From: Muribaculaceae bacterium
Lineage (GTDB): Bacteria; Bacteroidota; Bacteroidia; Bacteroidales; Muribaculaceae
DNA: 34,662 bases
NCBI GenBank assembly: GCA_017626045.1
Contig: JAGAJP010000012.1
Span: 1 to 34,662 of the forward strand
Direction of reading: 5' to 3'
The notes under the pieces are model-generated. The model searched no databases. It was not told the origin of the DNA and saw only the letters and a program-made list of their open reading frames with translations. How positions within the stretch are numbered: position 1 is the stretch's first letter; every line of letters starts with the position of its first letter. A program made the position numbers and the translations under genes. Below are positions 7,662-15,906 of this stretch, piece by piece.

Positions 7662-8132
7662 ATGGAAAACAATCTGACAAGCGACTTCGAACGGCTTGTG
7701 ATGGAGCAGAAAAGCACCATCTATTCGGTATGCTATATGTTTACCGACACCCGCACGGACGCCGACGACCTCTTTCAGGAAGTGCTGATATGTCTGTGGA
7801 AGGGCTTCGATTCGTTTCGCGGCGACTCCAACATCCGGTCTTGGGTGTATAGGGTCAGCATGAACACCTGCATATCCTACAAGCGTAAGAAGCGCGTCAA
7901 GACAGTGCCGCTGGATCTCAGCCCCGACGTGCTCGACAATAACTCGCCGCAGGGAAAACAGGCTTCGATGCTCCATGCGCGAATTTCACGTCTCGAGCCG
8001 TTCGACCGCGCTATAGTGCTGCTCTGGCTTGAGAATCTCCCTTACGACGAGATTGCGGCCATTACCGGTATATCGGCCAAGAATGTCGGAGTCAGACTCC
8101 TGAGAATCAAAGAAAAACTGAAATCATTATAA
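7662..8132 (+). CDS. RNA polymerase sigma-70 factor, ECF type
   Basis: 156 residues. Region 2 (YSVCYMFTDTRTDADDLFQEVLICLWKG) and region 4 (LEPFDRAIVLLWLENLPYDEIAAITGISAKNVGVRL) are complete, with only a short linker between, as in ECF sigma factors. The next gene follows after 12 nt and encodes a membrane protein, which could act as its anti-sigma or signal partner. The 86-bp gap upstream probably holds its own promoter; I see no clear TAnnTTTG box there, which would suit autoregulation by the ECF factor itself. Confidence 0.9.
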   Translation: MENNLTSDFERLVMEQKSTIYSVCYMFTDTRTDADDLFQEVLICLWKGFDSFRGDSNIRSWVYRVSMNTCISYKRKKRVKTVPLDLSPDVLDNNSPQGKQASMLHARISRLEPFDRAIVLLWLENLPYDEIAAITGISAKNVGVRLLRIKEKLKSL

Positions 8133-8144
8133 ATCCGTGAATAT

Positions 8145-8723
8145 ATGGACGAACTCGAAAACCTGCGGCAGGAGATGTCTGCTCTTAAGCAGAATCTTGA
8201 CCGGCAACAGATAATAAATAAAAATATGCTGCGCAACGTGATGAAGCATCGTGCCTCATGGCTCAACACTCTGGTCAATGTTGAGATAATAATGTTGCCG
8301 TTGATATTCCTCTTGTTTGTGGCGTTTGGCGCTATATTCGACATTTCGATGTGGTATGCCGTCATCTTCTTGATTCTTGCTGCCGTCGACACGGCGTTTG
8401 ACTGGCGCACGATGAGAATTTCGCCTCGACTGCTGGGCACCGCGTCAATGATAGAAATTCGTAGAAAACTCCTGAGGCAGAAGAAAGAGCGCCTATGGCA
8501 GACTTGCATATCTGCGCCGTTGGCAATTATATGGCTGTATTTTTACTTAAGGGCGATAATGATTGCAAACGATGTGATTGATGATGTCGCGCTCAACTTT
8601 AGCATATCTGTTGGTGGCGTCATCGGATTGGCTGCGGCTATAGTGGTGATAATCGTTATCTACCGTAAGGCGCAGGGAACCAACGACTCGATTCTTAGCG
8701 ACATGAACGAGGCGGATGACTGA
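8145..8723 (+). CDS. Four-helix membrane protein, partner of the ECF sigma factor
   Basis: 192 residues. A cytoplasmic coiled-coil start (residues 1-40, ELENLRQEMSALKQNL) precedes two closely spaced membrane helices (about 52-85), a basic loop, and two more helices (about 120-170). There is no zinc-binding anti-sigma motif, so the anti-sigma role is inferred only from its position immediately behind the sigma gene. Similar sigma-plus-membrane-protein pairs are common in Bacteroidales. Confidence 0.75.
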   Translation: MDELENLRQEMSALKQNLDRQQIINKNMLRNVMKHRASWLNTLVNVEIIMLPLIFLLFVAFGAIFDISMWYAVIFLILAAVDTAFDWRTMRISPRLLGTASMIEIRRKLLRQKKERLWQTCISAPLAIIWLYFYLRAIMIANDVIDDVALNFSISVGGVIGLAAAIVVIIVIYRKAQGTNDSILSDMNEADD

Positions 8724-8746
8724 AGACGGTGCCGGCATCGACATAT

Positions 8747-8781
8747 ATCAGGGCGATTCTTTTCCGGAGAACCGCCCTGAT
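8747..8781. terminator. Bidirectional terminator between convergent genes
   Basis: ATCAGGGCG (8747-8755) is the exact reverse complement of 8773-8781, with an inner TTCT/AGAA pairing extending the stem. It lies between the sigma operon and the oppositely oriented TonB receptor gene and is followed by T-rich sequence on the plus strand. Confidence 0.7.
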
Positions 8782-8808
8782 GCTTTAGTTTAACTTACTG
8801 TCACTTTG

Positions 8809-11118
8809 TCAGATTGAGACGGATAGACCCATGTTGAGACTCCTGGGCTGCGAGGGCCCGTAGATATATCCAGAGTCTCGCAGATAGCCGGTGTCGAAAT
8901 CTCTCTGATACGAATTGAAGATGTTGCTGATGCCTGCGCTGAGATCAAGGTTGAGACGGTTGAAAAGACGGAAACTGTAGACTATTTCCAGCGACGCGTC
9001 GAAAAACGACTGCGTGGTGACAGCAAGGTCCACGTCGGTTCCGGAACCCTTCAAATGTTGCACGAGCATCGGGCCGGTACCGGTTCCCGTCAATATCATC
9101 TTGAGTGCAGGCGTCACGGTCCAGTTTGCCGTGAAATATCCATATACGTCGGGAGAACGGAACATCTTTTTCACCGGTGCCACATCCGGGTCTTCGCTCC
9201 AGTATTCCGGCTTCTTGTAGCGGCTCCGTTGGATTGTCACACCACCCTGCACGTCGAAATGACTGGAGAAAAATGCCTTGGCTTCCAGGTTGACACCCGC
9301 CACTCGTGCCCCGGAACCGTTATATCTTTCAAGCACGGCGTTGCCGGCGGCATCCGGTTGCTCAAGCTGACGAAGGGCGAAGACATCGCGCAGGTCGGTG
9401 AAGAATCCTTCCACAAGCAGATTGGTCTGGACATCGCCAAAGCGGTGGTATAGGTCGGCAGACACGCTCACACTCTGTGAACTTTCCTGCTTCAGGCCGG
9501 GAGCCAGCACCGTGACCACTCGCTCGCCGCCCACAATCGCCACATGGAAATCCTCGTCGTAGGCCTGCGGCGAGCGGAATCCGGTGGAATACGACGCGCG
9601 GAAATTGAAATTTTCCGACGGGTTGAAGCGGACGTTGACCCTTGGAGATACTATGACATTGCGGATGAGGGAATGCTTGTCGGCGCGCGCTCCTATCAGG
9701 AAGCCCCACCGGTCGTTTTTCCACTCGTTCTGCAGATATGCGCTGTAGATGTTGACTGTCTGGAGTATGTCGTGGTCATAACCCACCGTCACGTCGTGAA
9801 GACGGTTGTATGAGTATTCGAGGCCCGCCACCAATTCCGAGGGCATGAAAAGGAACTTATCGATGGGATGTGTCCACTGGCTTCCCGCTGTGGCGACGAC
9901 ATCGGATGTCCTGCCGTAGGCGTTGGGGTCCATCTCGGAGCCGTAATAGCTTTGGCGCCGAGTGCTTTGCGTGGCGGCAAACACCGACAGATGGTCGCGT
10001 CGGTCGCGGAGCCACCAGTCCCAGGTCGCCTCTCCGGTATTGATGTTGTGGTCTGCCTGCTCGGCAACCATTGCCAGATGTGGCGGCTCGTCGAGACTGT
10101 CGCCGCCTCGGCGAAACTCGTGGGTGTTGTGATACTCTATGGTGAGCTTGGAGTCGACGCTCGTGCGCACGAAGGCCCTCGCCCCCAGTGTCTGGCTTTT
10201 GATTTTCGCTAGCTCTGTGAATCCGTCGCCGTTGTCGTCATATCCGTCGCGCTGCCTTATCTGTCCGTAGATGAACATCCCCGCCTTATTGTTGTCGGTC
10301 ACCACGGAGGCGTTCATTGTGGTGTTGTTTTCAAATGAGCCGGAGATGCCGATGGATGTCAGTTTGTGCGACACCTTTGCGGAATTGCTCAGCGGGTCTT
10401 TGGTGATGATGTTGATGGTGCCTCCCACTGCCGATGATCCGAACAATGCGGAGCCTCCGCCACGCATCACCTCCACGCGGTCTATCATGTTTGCCGGTAT
10501 GTGCTCGAGACCGTAGACTCCCGCAAGAGCCGAGAACACAGGGCGTGAATTCATCAATATCTGCGAGTAGTGGCCGTCGAGACCGTTGATTCTCACCTGA
10601 GTGAATCCGCAGTTCTGGCAGTCGTTTTCTACCCTGACGCCGGGCTGGAAGTCCAGACCGTCGGCGAGTGTAGCGGCTCCCACATTGATGAAGGTCTTTC
10701 CCGAGAGCACATTGACGAGCGACGGGCTGTTGCGTCGTGCGGTCTCGGTCTTTGATGATGTCACCACCACCTGGTCGAGCATGAAAGCGTCCGGGATTAT
10801 TTCGAAATTCAGTTCCACACTCCGGTTGGCGGAGATGTCGGTATTTTTCGACTCGGTGCGGTATCCCGTCATTGAGACTGTCACCGTATAGGATCCCGGC
10901 ACAAGGTCTCGGAAAAGGAAATGTCCCGATGCGTCGGTCATTACCGCCAAGTCGGTATTGTCAATTCTCACGAGACACCCCGGAAGGTGCTCACCGCTCT
11001 CCCTGTCGATCACATGGCCGGCAAGATTGGCGTCGGAAACCGGTTTCCGCTGCGCCATCGCGACATTCGAAAAACCGCAGACAGCCAAAAACATACAAAT
11101 CAAAAACGTCCGTATCAT
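8809..11118 (-). CDS. TonB-dependent outer-membrane receptor
   Basis: 769 residues. Signal peptide (residues 1-22), a CarboxypepD_reg-like domain (about 30-112, GHVIDRESGEHLPGCLVRI), the plug domain (about 120-240, VRINGLDGHYSQILMNSRPV and VEVMRGGGSALFGSSAVGG) and a 22-strand barrel ending in an aromatic-free SVSI. It imports a ligand across the outer membrane using TonB energy. It is a monomeric-type receptor without a SusD partner, closer to iron, haem or cobalamin receptors. An ENDCQNCGF cysteine pair in the plug is notable. There is no cobalamin riboswitch upstream. Two palindromes near its promoter suggest repression, for example by a metal regulator. Substrate unknown. Confidence 0.9.
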   Translation of the reverse strand: MIRTFLICMFLAVCGFSNVAMAQRKPVSDANLAGHVIDRESGEHLPGCLVRIDNTDLAVMTDASGHFLFRDLVPGSYTVTVSMTGYRTESKNTDISANRSVELNFEIIPDAFMLDQVVVTSSKTETARRNSPSLVNVLSGKTFINVGAATLADGLDFQPGVRVENDCQNCGFTQVRINGLDGHYSQILMNSRPVFSALAGVYGLEHIPANMIDRVEVMRGGGSALFGSSAVGGTINIITKDPLSNSAKVSHKLTSIGISGSFENNTTMNASVVTDNNKAGMFIYGQIRQRDGYDDNGDGFTELAKIKSQTLGARAFVRTSVDSKLTIEYHNTHEFRRGGDSLDEPPHLAMVAEQADHNINTGEATWDWWLRDRRDHLSVFAATQSTRRQSYYGSEMDPNAYGRTSDVVATAGSQWTHPIDKFLFMPSELVAGLEYSYNRLHDVTVGYDHDILQTVNIYSAYLQNEWKNDRWGFLIGARADKHSLIRNVIVSPRVNVRFNPSENFNFRASYSTGFRSPQAYDEDFHVAIVGGERVVTVLAPGLKQESSQSVSVSADLYHRFGDVQTNLLVEGFFTDLRDVFALRQLEQPDAAGNAVLERYNGSGARVAGVNLEAKAFFSSHFDVQGGVTIQRSRYKKPEYWSEDPDVAPVKKMFRSPDVYGYFTANWTVTPALKMILTGTGTGPMLVQHLKGSGTDVDLAVTTQSFFDASLEIVYSFRLFNRLNLDLSAGISNIFNSYQRDFDTGYLRDSGYIYGPSQPRSLNMGLSVSI

Positions 11119-11141
11119 ATCATTTATCCTTAATTACGGCA

Positions 11142-11149
11142 CAAAATTA
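11142..11149 (-). promoter_or_regulatory. -7 promoter box of the TonB receptor gene
   Basis: The minus strand reads TAATTTTG, 23 nt before the ATG at 11118. Confidence 0.55.
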
Positions 11150-11153
11150 AGCA

Positions 11154-11170
11154 GCGGATCTCTCATCCGC
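11154..11170. promoter_or_regulatory. Palindrome overlapping the TonB receptor promoter
   Basis: GCGGAT-CTCTC-ATCCGC, a perfect 6-bp inverted repeat located between the -7 box and the -33 position on the minus strand, where a repressor would block polymerase. Confidence 0.5.
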
Positions 11171-11193
11171 AATACCGCAATCAGGGTAAATTT

Positions 11194-11223
11194 TAAGAGC
11201 GCACTCTACGGAACGCGCTCTTA
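11194..11223. promoter_or_regulatory. Second inverted repeat upstream of the TonB receptor gene
   Basis: TAAGAGCGC (11194-11202) pairs perfectly with GCGCTCTTA (11215-11223), 12-nt loop. It is an operator candidate at about -60, or a terminator for transcripts from the right. Confidence 0.45.
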
Positions 11224-11271
11224 TGAAGCTCGCATAGCTCCCTTGAAAGAATCCTCAGTAACGCTGCGTTG

Positions 11272-11389
11272 ACAAAGTATTTAGCAGGAATAACGTAAAT
11301 AGTTTTTATCAGCAATAATCGACATTGAAATATCTGATTAACAACCGTATATAAAAATAGCTTTGTGTTTTTGAACTAAAATACTTTGT
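11272..11389. repeat. 118-bp AT-rich segment bounded by 11-bp inverted repeats
   Basis: ACAAAGTATTT (11272-11282) is the exact reverse complement of 11379-11389. The segment between is non-coding. It could be a small MITE-like element or simply two binding sites; no target-site duplication is obvious. The rest of the 11119-11441 gap holds the receptor promoter. Confidence 0.35.
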
Positions 11390-11441
11390 TAAATTGAGTT
11401 GATTTTTTTTAATAAAGTGAACTACATCACCTTCGGCTCAC

Positions 11442-11903
11442 TTACTTCGAATATATGACCTCAGTTTTAACCGAGATGTTGTTTCCGGTCTTTGCCAATA
11501 GGAAGCCACGGCTCCATCTTTCCATCTCTGTAGTAAAATTCTGGCGGATGTCTATCTTCAGGATATAGGGCACATGATCCATGTCCCACTGCGTGGTGAT
11601 GTCGTTAATCCCGGAGGAGGATACTCCTTGCACATACACCAGATCATACTTCCCGAAGTCTATCTTACCCATCTGATTCTTTACATCGCCAAACAACCGG
11701 TTAAATTCCGCAGAACTTGTAACCACTACGGGAATTTCGTCCGTAACGTCTATACTTATCTGTGAAGGCATATTGTAGTCTTTCAGAGGCTCAGCCGGAC
11801 TATCCTCCGAACATGAAACACACACAGTGGCTACAAAAAACAACATCAGACATGCAATGCACATCTTCTCCTTAAAAACAATGCTCAATCGAGTTCTCAT
11901 CAT
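11442..11903 (-). CDS. Small lipoprotein of unknown function
   Basis: About 153 residues. A long N-terminal segment leads into a lipoprotein signal (CLMLFFVATVCVSC-SE), with Cys at the lipobox, so the mature protein is membrane-anchored. The mature part is a small mixed alpha/beta domain (SSAEFNRLFGDV, then KIDFGKYDLVYVQGVSSSG). The start was placed at the ATG at 11903; another ATG follows immediately. It is transcribed toward the TonB receptor but 320 bp away from it. No family recognised. Confidence 0.65.
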   Translation of the reverse strand: MMRTRLSIVFKEKMCIACLMLFFVATVCVSCSEDSPAEPLKDYNMPSQISIDVTDEIPVVVTSSAEFNRLFGDVKNQMGKIDFGKYDLVYVQGVSSSGINDITTQWDMDHVPYILKIDIRQNFTTEMERWSRGFLLAKTGNNISVKTEVIYSK

Positions 11904-11962
11904 CAAATTTTATTAAAATTATATTACAAGTTTCTGTGTATTTCTAAATATGGAATAATCTT

Positions 11963-12022
11963 GACTTGTAATAATCAAGGTTTGTTACTAAAACGTAAGA
12001 CAATCCTTTATTATTGCAAGTC
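11963..12022. repeat. Imperfect 17-bp inverted repeat
   Basis: GACTTGTAATAATCAAG (11963-11979) matches the reverse complement of 12006-12022 at 15 of 17 positions. It lies in the AT-rich gap between the truncated TPR-type gene and the lipoprotein gene; it may act as a terminator or mark a deletion end. Confidence 0.4.
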
Positions 12023-12041
12023 TTGATCAATACTTTCTAAA

Positions 12042-12377
12042 TTATAGTTGTCCTATAATTCGAAAATCGGCACTTCCATTCTTTAAGAAATAGTCAATTG
12101 CGGGCTGAAGGACATCAAAACTTGTGGTATCAATTATATTTTTGTCAAGCGCCATTGATTTCAACAACGCATATCTCGCGTTATTCCTTTTATTGCCGAT
12201 TTGCTCCGGATTAATGCCGTTAAGAATGGATAGCGCTGAATCCGGGTGTGAGTACATCAGACATTCAGCCCTGTCCATCTTTTCGGAAATGTCGCTTTGG
12301 CTGTCGCAGCCGACGATAGCCACTGCCGCTATCAGCAGCCATATTGATATTATAGTTTTTATTGCTTTGTCTATCAT
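12042..12377 (-). pseudogene. Truncated TPR-type regulatory lipoprotein (N-terminal fragment)
   Basis: 111 residues. It has a lipoprotein signal (LIAAVAIVGC-DS) followed by the opening typical of large Bacteroidales TPR proteins (SHPDSALSILNGI, ARYALLKSMALDKNIIDTTS, then QPAIDYFLKNG). Family members usually run to about 500 residues with TPR repeats, a membrane helix and often a DNA-binding tail. Here the frame stops just as the first TPR helix pair should begin, and the stop lies within an AATTATA/TATAATT palindrome (12040-12060). The full-length comparison is from memory. A promoter box lies upstream, so the fragment may still be expressed. Confidence 0.6.
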
Positions 12378-12407
12378 TTTTTGAAGTTTTTCGGCAGAAT
12401 TCGGTAT

Positions 12408-12452
12408 GAAGTTGTTTAAACAACTTCTACTTGCTTTTATTATGCAAATTTA
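12408..12452 (-). promoter_or_regulatory. Promoter with a perfect 20-bp palindrome in the leader
   Basis: The minus strand has a TAAATTTG -7 box (12445-12452). Just downstream of the expected start point lies GAAGTTGTTTAAACAACTTC (12408-12427), a perfect 20-bp palindrome. It could be an operator or an mRNA hairpin ahead of the truncated lipoprotein gene. Confidence 0.55.
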
Positions 12453-12485
12453 GAAAAAAAATTTCAAATAGCATTCTAACCTGCA

Positions 12486-14312
12486 TTATTCGTAAGAGTA
12501 ACCCTGGGCGGTCTTTCGCTTTACCGGCTTGTAGTCGCGGTTTATGACATCAAGTTCGCTTCTATAATACGGAGTCTTTATACCGCTTATATTCAGAAGG
12601 GTGTGGCCGATATGGTCTGTGGTCATCGGAAGAGCGGAAGCTTTACCGACAGCCTCCGCCAGCTGCGGAAAGTTTTTCCTAAAGGAATCCGACATCCATA
12701 TCATCAGCGGTATGTCGTGCTGACGCCGCATCCATTCCCGGTCTTCCGGTCGCTGCCGGTTACGATTGCCGAATGGCGCACTGTCCCACATCTCCTCTCC
12801 ATGGTCGGAGAAATAAACGAGCAGCGTTGGCCGAGAGCGGTACAGGTCAATAATTCCTCCAAGGATGCTGTCGTTGTAGAGTGTGGCATTCGAATAATCC
12901 GCCACCACCTGTCTTCGCTCGGGAGTGAGCCATGGCTTGTCTGCCGGAATGTCGTCTATCGTAAACGGATGTCGCGAATCGGCGGGCAACTGTGAGGAAG
13001 GCGGAAAATGCTGGCCCCGTAACTGCCAGATCGTAAGCTCATGAGCCGCATTGTCCCTGCTCCTCAGTCTTGCTGAAATATCTGATAGGAATTCACCGTC
13101 GTATCGCCGCGTAGATGTGTTGTGGATGCCTCCATTGGCGCCGCATGAGAGAGGGTGAAAGAATATCTTCTCCAGATCTCCATCCTTGTCGGGCGCATAC
13201 TGATTGGTAAAGACATTCACCCTCCAGCCGGCTTTCGCGAACAGTGTATTCCATCCGGCAGCCTCCCACCATTTTTCGCCTCTCGACACAGAGTTGAGAT
13301 TCAAAAGATTGGATATTGACAGCACTGTGAAATTCGCCGGCGATATCGCATCGGTAAACACTGTCAATGCCCCTCTGTCGCGCTCTTCCTCGAGATTGGG
13401 ATTCACCGGCAGATGATACCCGTAGAGTGATGAATGGCTGCGGATGAAAGACTCTCCTATCACCACGACGATATTCAGCGAATCCCGCTCCTCCATGCCC
13501 TCTACTGCGCTGTCATCCTGCTCTGCCAAAGAATATTGGAGGCTGCTCCACGACTCTATGTTGGCTCGCTCGCTTGCAACGGTTCTCAATATCACTATCC
13601 CTTTGAGCATCGGATCTGAATAGAGTGCCCTGGTCATATTAACGAGTTCCGGATTGTCGCTGCCCTGTGTCTGCCATACCACTATTTGATTATAGTCGCG
13701 CTGGCGAAGGATGGTGAGCATTTTAGCGATTCCGAAAAGACCGATGATTATTGAAATGCTTAGGAATATGCCCAATCCTGTTTTAAAAGGAATGAACTTG
13801 CCACGCAATCTTTCATCACCCTTGGTGAGTGCTATCGGAAGCGCAACGACGGCTATCAGACCGGTGGCGGTCCATAGAATGACACCCTTGCTGAAGAACT
13901 GTTTGAAGAATCCCTTTATCTCTACCGGATCTGTGTTAAGCACAAGCCTGAAAGAGTCGTAATCTATAACATGCTCAAAGAGAATATAATGTGCCGTCTC
14001 AATCAATAATGTCAGCAGCATCAGCGCGGATGCGATATAGCAAAGCCAACTGTGGCGATGACATATCAGGCATACAAGCCATCCCCAGAAGCATCCTTGG
14101 AAGATGCCGTAAATCAGGAACCGCAAGTGACGTTCTCCTCCGAATGCCGTCGATACCAATACTGCTCCCAGACAACAAACCACCGCCGTCAAAAACAATA
14201 GAGGAACTGCTGCGACCGGTTTCCCCATCCACGACATGCAACGCTCAAAAAACGACCTGATCTTTATCATAACTTCTGCACTACGTCTGTCATCACGCCA
14301 TATTTTATCCAC
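12486..14312 (-). CDS. Phosphoethanolamine transferase-like membrane sulfatase-fold enzyme
   Basis: 608 residues from a GTG at 14312 that has a good purine-rich site before it; an ATG at 14270 giving 594 residues is the alternative. Five membrane helices (about residues 35-200) are followed by a periplasmic sulfatase-fold domain. The nucleophile region is VVVIGESFIRSHSSLYGY (about 282-299): in EptA-type enzymes the nucleophile is a Thr in GET, here a Ser (288). The metal site SDHGEE is intact, with a later His in the TTDHIGHTLL segment. Such enzymes transfer phosphoethanolamine from phosphatidylethanolamine to lipid A or other envelope glycans. It begins 7 nt after the trpB stop, so it is probably co-transcribed with trpB. 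Confidence 0.8.
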   Translation of the reverse strand: MDKIWRDDRRSAEVMIKIRSFFERCMSWMGKPVAAVPLLFLTAVVCCLGAVLVSTAFGGERHLRFLIYGIFQGCFWGWLVCLICHRHSWLCYIASALMLLTLLIETAHYILFEHVIDYDSFRLVLNTDPVEIKGFFKQFFSKGVILWTATGLIAVVALPIALTKGDERLRGKFIPFKTGLGIFLSISIIIGLFGIAKMLTILRQRDYNQIVVWQTQGSDNPELVNMTRALYSDPMLKGIVILRTVASERANIESWSSLQYSLAEQDDSAVEGMEERDSLNIVVVIGESFIRSHSSLYGYHLPVNPNLEEERDRGALTVFTDAISPANFTVLSISNLLNLNSVSRGEKWWEAAGWNTLFAKAGWRVNVFTNQYAPDKDGDLEKIFFHPLSCGANGGIHNTSTRRYDGEFLSDISARLRSRDNAAHELTIWQLRGQHFPPSSQLPADSRHPFTIDDIPADKPWLTPERRQVVADYSNATLYNDSILGGIIDLYRSRPTLLVYFSDHGEEMWDSAPFGNRNRQRPEDREWMRRQHDIPLMIWMSDSFRKNFPQLAEAVGKASALPMTTDHIGHTLLNISGIKTPYYRSELDVINRDYKPVKRKTAQGYSYE

Positions 14313-14319
14313 ACTTCTT

Positions 14320-15543
14320 TCATTTCCGGGCTGCGTAGTTCATGAAGGTGAGCATGTCTTTGTCGCCTCGTCCCGACAGGTTGACCACTACCACATCGTC
14401 GGGCTTGAAGTCAATCATGGCGAGTGCCGCCAAGGCATGGGCGCTTTCCACAGCCGGGATTATGCCCTCTGTGCGTGCAAGCATGAAGGCTGCCTCCAGC
14501 GCCTGGTCGTCGGTGGCGGCGAGCACTCTCATCCTTCCCGAAGAGGCAAGCGACGCCATCAGAGGACCAACACCTGGATAGTCGAGTCCCGCCGACACGC
14601 TGTAGGGAGGCTTCACATTGCCTTCCTCGTCCTTTATGGAAAGGGTCCGCGAGCCATGAAGCACTGTCTCTTCTCCTGTAGTCATCGTGGCGGCATGTTC
14701 GCCCGAGGCTATGCCGTGGCCTGCCGCCTCCACGCCTACAAGCGTCACTTCTTTGTCGTCAAGGAAATGGTAGAACGCGCCGGAGGCATTGCTCCCGCCT
14801 CCCACGCAGGCTATGACATAGTCGGGACTCGTCTTGGGCGTAAGAAACGGCACCTGCGATTTCAGTTCCTCGCTGATCACCGACTGGAATGTAGTCACCA
14901 TCTCCGGGAAGGGATGAGGCCCGACGGCGGAGCCTATCAGATAGAACGTGTCCTCGCGATGACGGGTCCATTCCGCGAGGGCGGCGTCCACGGCATCCTG
15001 AAGCGTGGCGCCTCCCTGCTCCACTGAGACTACATTCGCGCCAAGCATCTTCATACGCTCGACGTTGGGCTTCTGGCGCGCCACATCCACCGCGCCCATG
15101 TAGATGGTGCATTCGAGTCCCATGAGGGCGCATACGGTGGCGGCGGCAACGCCGTGCTGTCCCGCGCCGGTCTCGGCGATGACACGTTTCTTGCCCATGC
15201 GCACGGCGAGGAGCGCCAGTCCGAGCGCGTTGTTGATCTTATGGGCACCGGTATGGTTAAGGTCCTCGCGCTTGAGATAGATGTCGCAGCCGTAAAGCTC
15301 CGACAGTCTTGCCGCGTGATATAGCGGCGACGGACGTCCTACATAGTTGCGCAGCAGAGACCGGTACTCTCCGATAAACGCCGGATCTGCAATAGCGGCA
15401 TAATATGCCTCGGCGAGCTCGTCGAGGTTCTTCTTCAGTTCTTCGGGAACGTATGCGCCTCCAAACCTGTGGTCGGAGCCGTAATATCCTTTGTCGTCCA
15501 CGGGAAGGACGCCGTGTTTTCTCTGGTTGTAATCTTCAGTCAT
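14320..15543 (-). CDS. trpB: Tryptophan synthase beta chain
   Basis: 407 residues, standard length for the TrpB1 type. The PLP lysine lies in HKINNA (Lys102) after KREDLNHTGA; the phosphate-binding GGGSNASG loop and the GRGDKD end motif are intact, so it should be active. It joins indole, supplied by TrpA, to serine to make tryptophan. No other trp gene is in the window: the next gene in the operon encodes a phosphoethanolamine transferase-like enzyme. Upstream lie a Trp-rich leader peptide and an attenuator-like hairpin, so expression is probably controlled by tryptophan-tRNA supply. Confidence 0.95.
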   Translation of the reverse strand: MTEDYNQRKHGVLPVDDKGYYGSDHRFGGAYVPEELKKNLDELAEAYYAAIADPAFIGEYRSLLRNYVGRPSPLYHAARLSELYGCDIYLKREDLNHTGAHKINNALGLALLAVRMGKKRVIAETGAGQHGVAAATVCALMGLECTIYMGAVDVARQKPNVERMKMLGANVVSVEQGGATLQDAVDAALAEWTRHREDTFYLIGSAVGPHPFPEMVTTFQSVISEELKSQVPFLTPKTSPDYVIACVGGGSNASGAFYHFLDDKEVTLVGVEAAGHGIASGEHAATMTTGEETVLHGSRTLSIKDEEGNVKPPYSVSAGLDYPGVGPLMASLASSGRMRVLAATDDQALEAAFMLARTEGIIPAVESAHALAALAMIDFKPDDVVVVNLSGRGDKDMLTFMNYAARK

Positions 15544-15556
15544 AGCGGTATCTTTT

Positions 15557-15600
15557 AAAAGAATGAAGCCGGAACGTCGCGCAAAGTGGACGTTCCGGCT
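15557..15600 (-). terminator. Attenuator-type hairpin in the trpB leader
   Basis: AGCCGGAACGTC (15567-15578) pairs perfectly with GACGTTCCGGCT (15589-15600), a 12-bp GC-rich stem with a 10-nt loop. On the minus strand it is followed by TCATTCTTTT and ends about 13 nt before the trpB ATG. With the Trp-codon leader ORF just upstream it has the form of a transcription attenuator; the T-tract is interrupted. Confidence 0.7.
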
Positions 15601-15639
15601 AATTTATCTTGGAATTTAACTCTGATTCAAGAACACGCC

Positions 15640-15711
15640 TCAGCGCCACGGGAAAATATCCTGCGGACGCCACCAACGGAAATTGCGATTTGTTCTTGAC
15701 TCCATAGCCAT
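15640..15711 (-). CDS. trp operon leader peptide
   Basis: A 23-codon ORF starting ATG-GCT-ATG (MAMESRTNRNFRWW...), with a WW pair at codons 13-14 and a third Trp two codons before the end (...FPWR, stop TGA). Three Trp in 23 residues directly in front of trpB is the signature of tryptophan attenuation. TCAAGAACA (15627-15635), just past the stop, is the exact complement of TGTTCTTGA (15691-15699) near the ORF start, so a long-range stem can enclose the coding part and compete with ribosome movement. How stalling at the Trp codons would open or close the terminator stem is inferred, not resolved. Confidence 0.8.
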   Translation of the reverse strand: MAMESRTNRNFRWWRPQDIFPWR

Positions 15712-15906
15712 CTCTATTTTGTTTATAGCTTTATAACACTCCGGAGCCGGGAATAGTTCCGCTTTTTACCATTTTTGCGGTGCATTCTTTTTCCCTCCCC
15801 TGGCTTCCGGTCTTTAAAGTCCCTAACCCTTCCCCCCCCGTTCAGTCAGCTTTTGAACTAATATGGGAAAGGGGCGTTATATTGATGTTACTTCTATAAT
15901 AATGCT

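Noticed and set aside
11119..11441. Cobalamin riboswitch in front of the TonB receptor gene
   Set aside because: The minus strand lacks a B12-box (GCCACTG-like) sequence and the expected multi-stem layout; only simple palindromes are present.
14236..15027. 263-residue plus-strand frame opposite trpB
   Set aside because: Shadow of the conserved trpB coding sequence, rich in Arg, His and Cys, with no recognisable domain.
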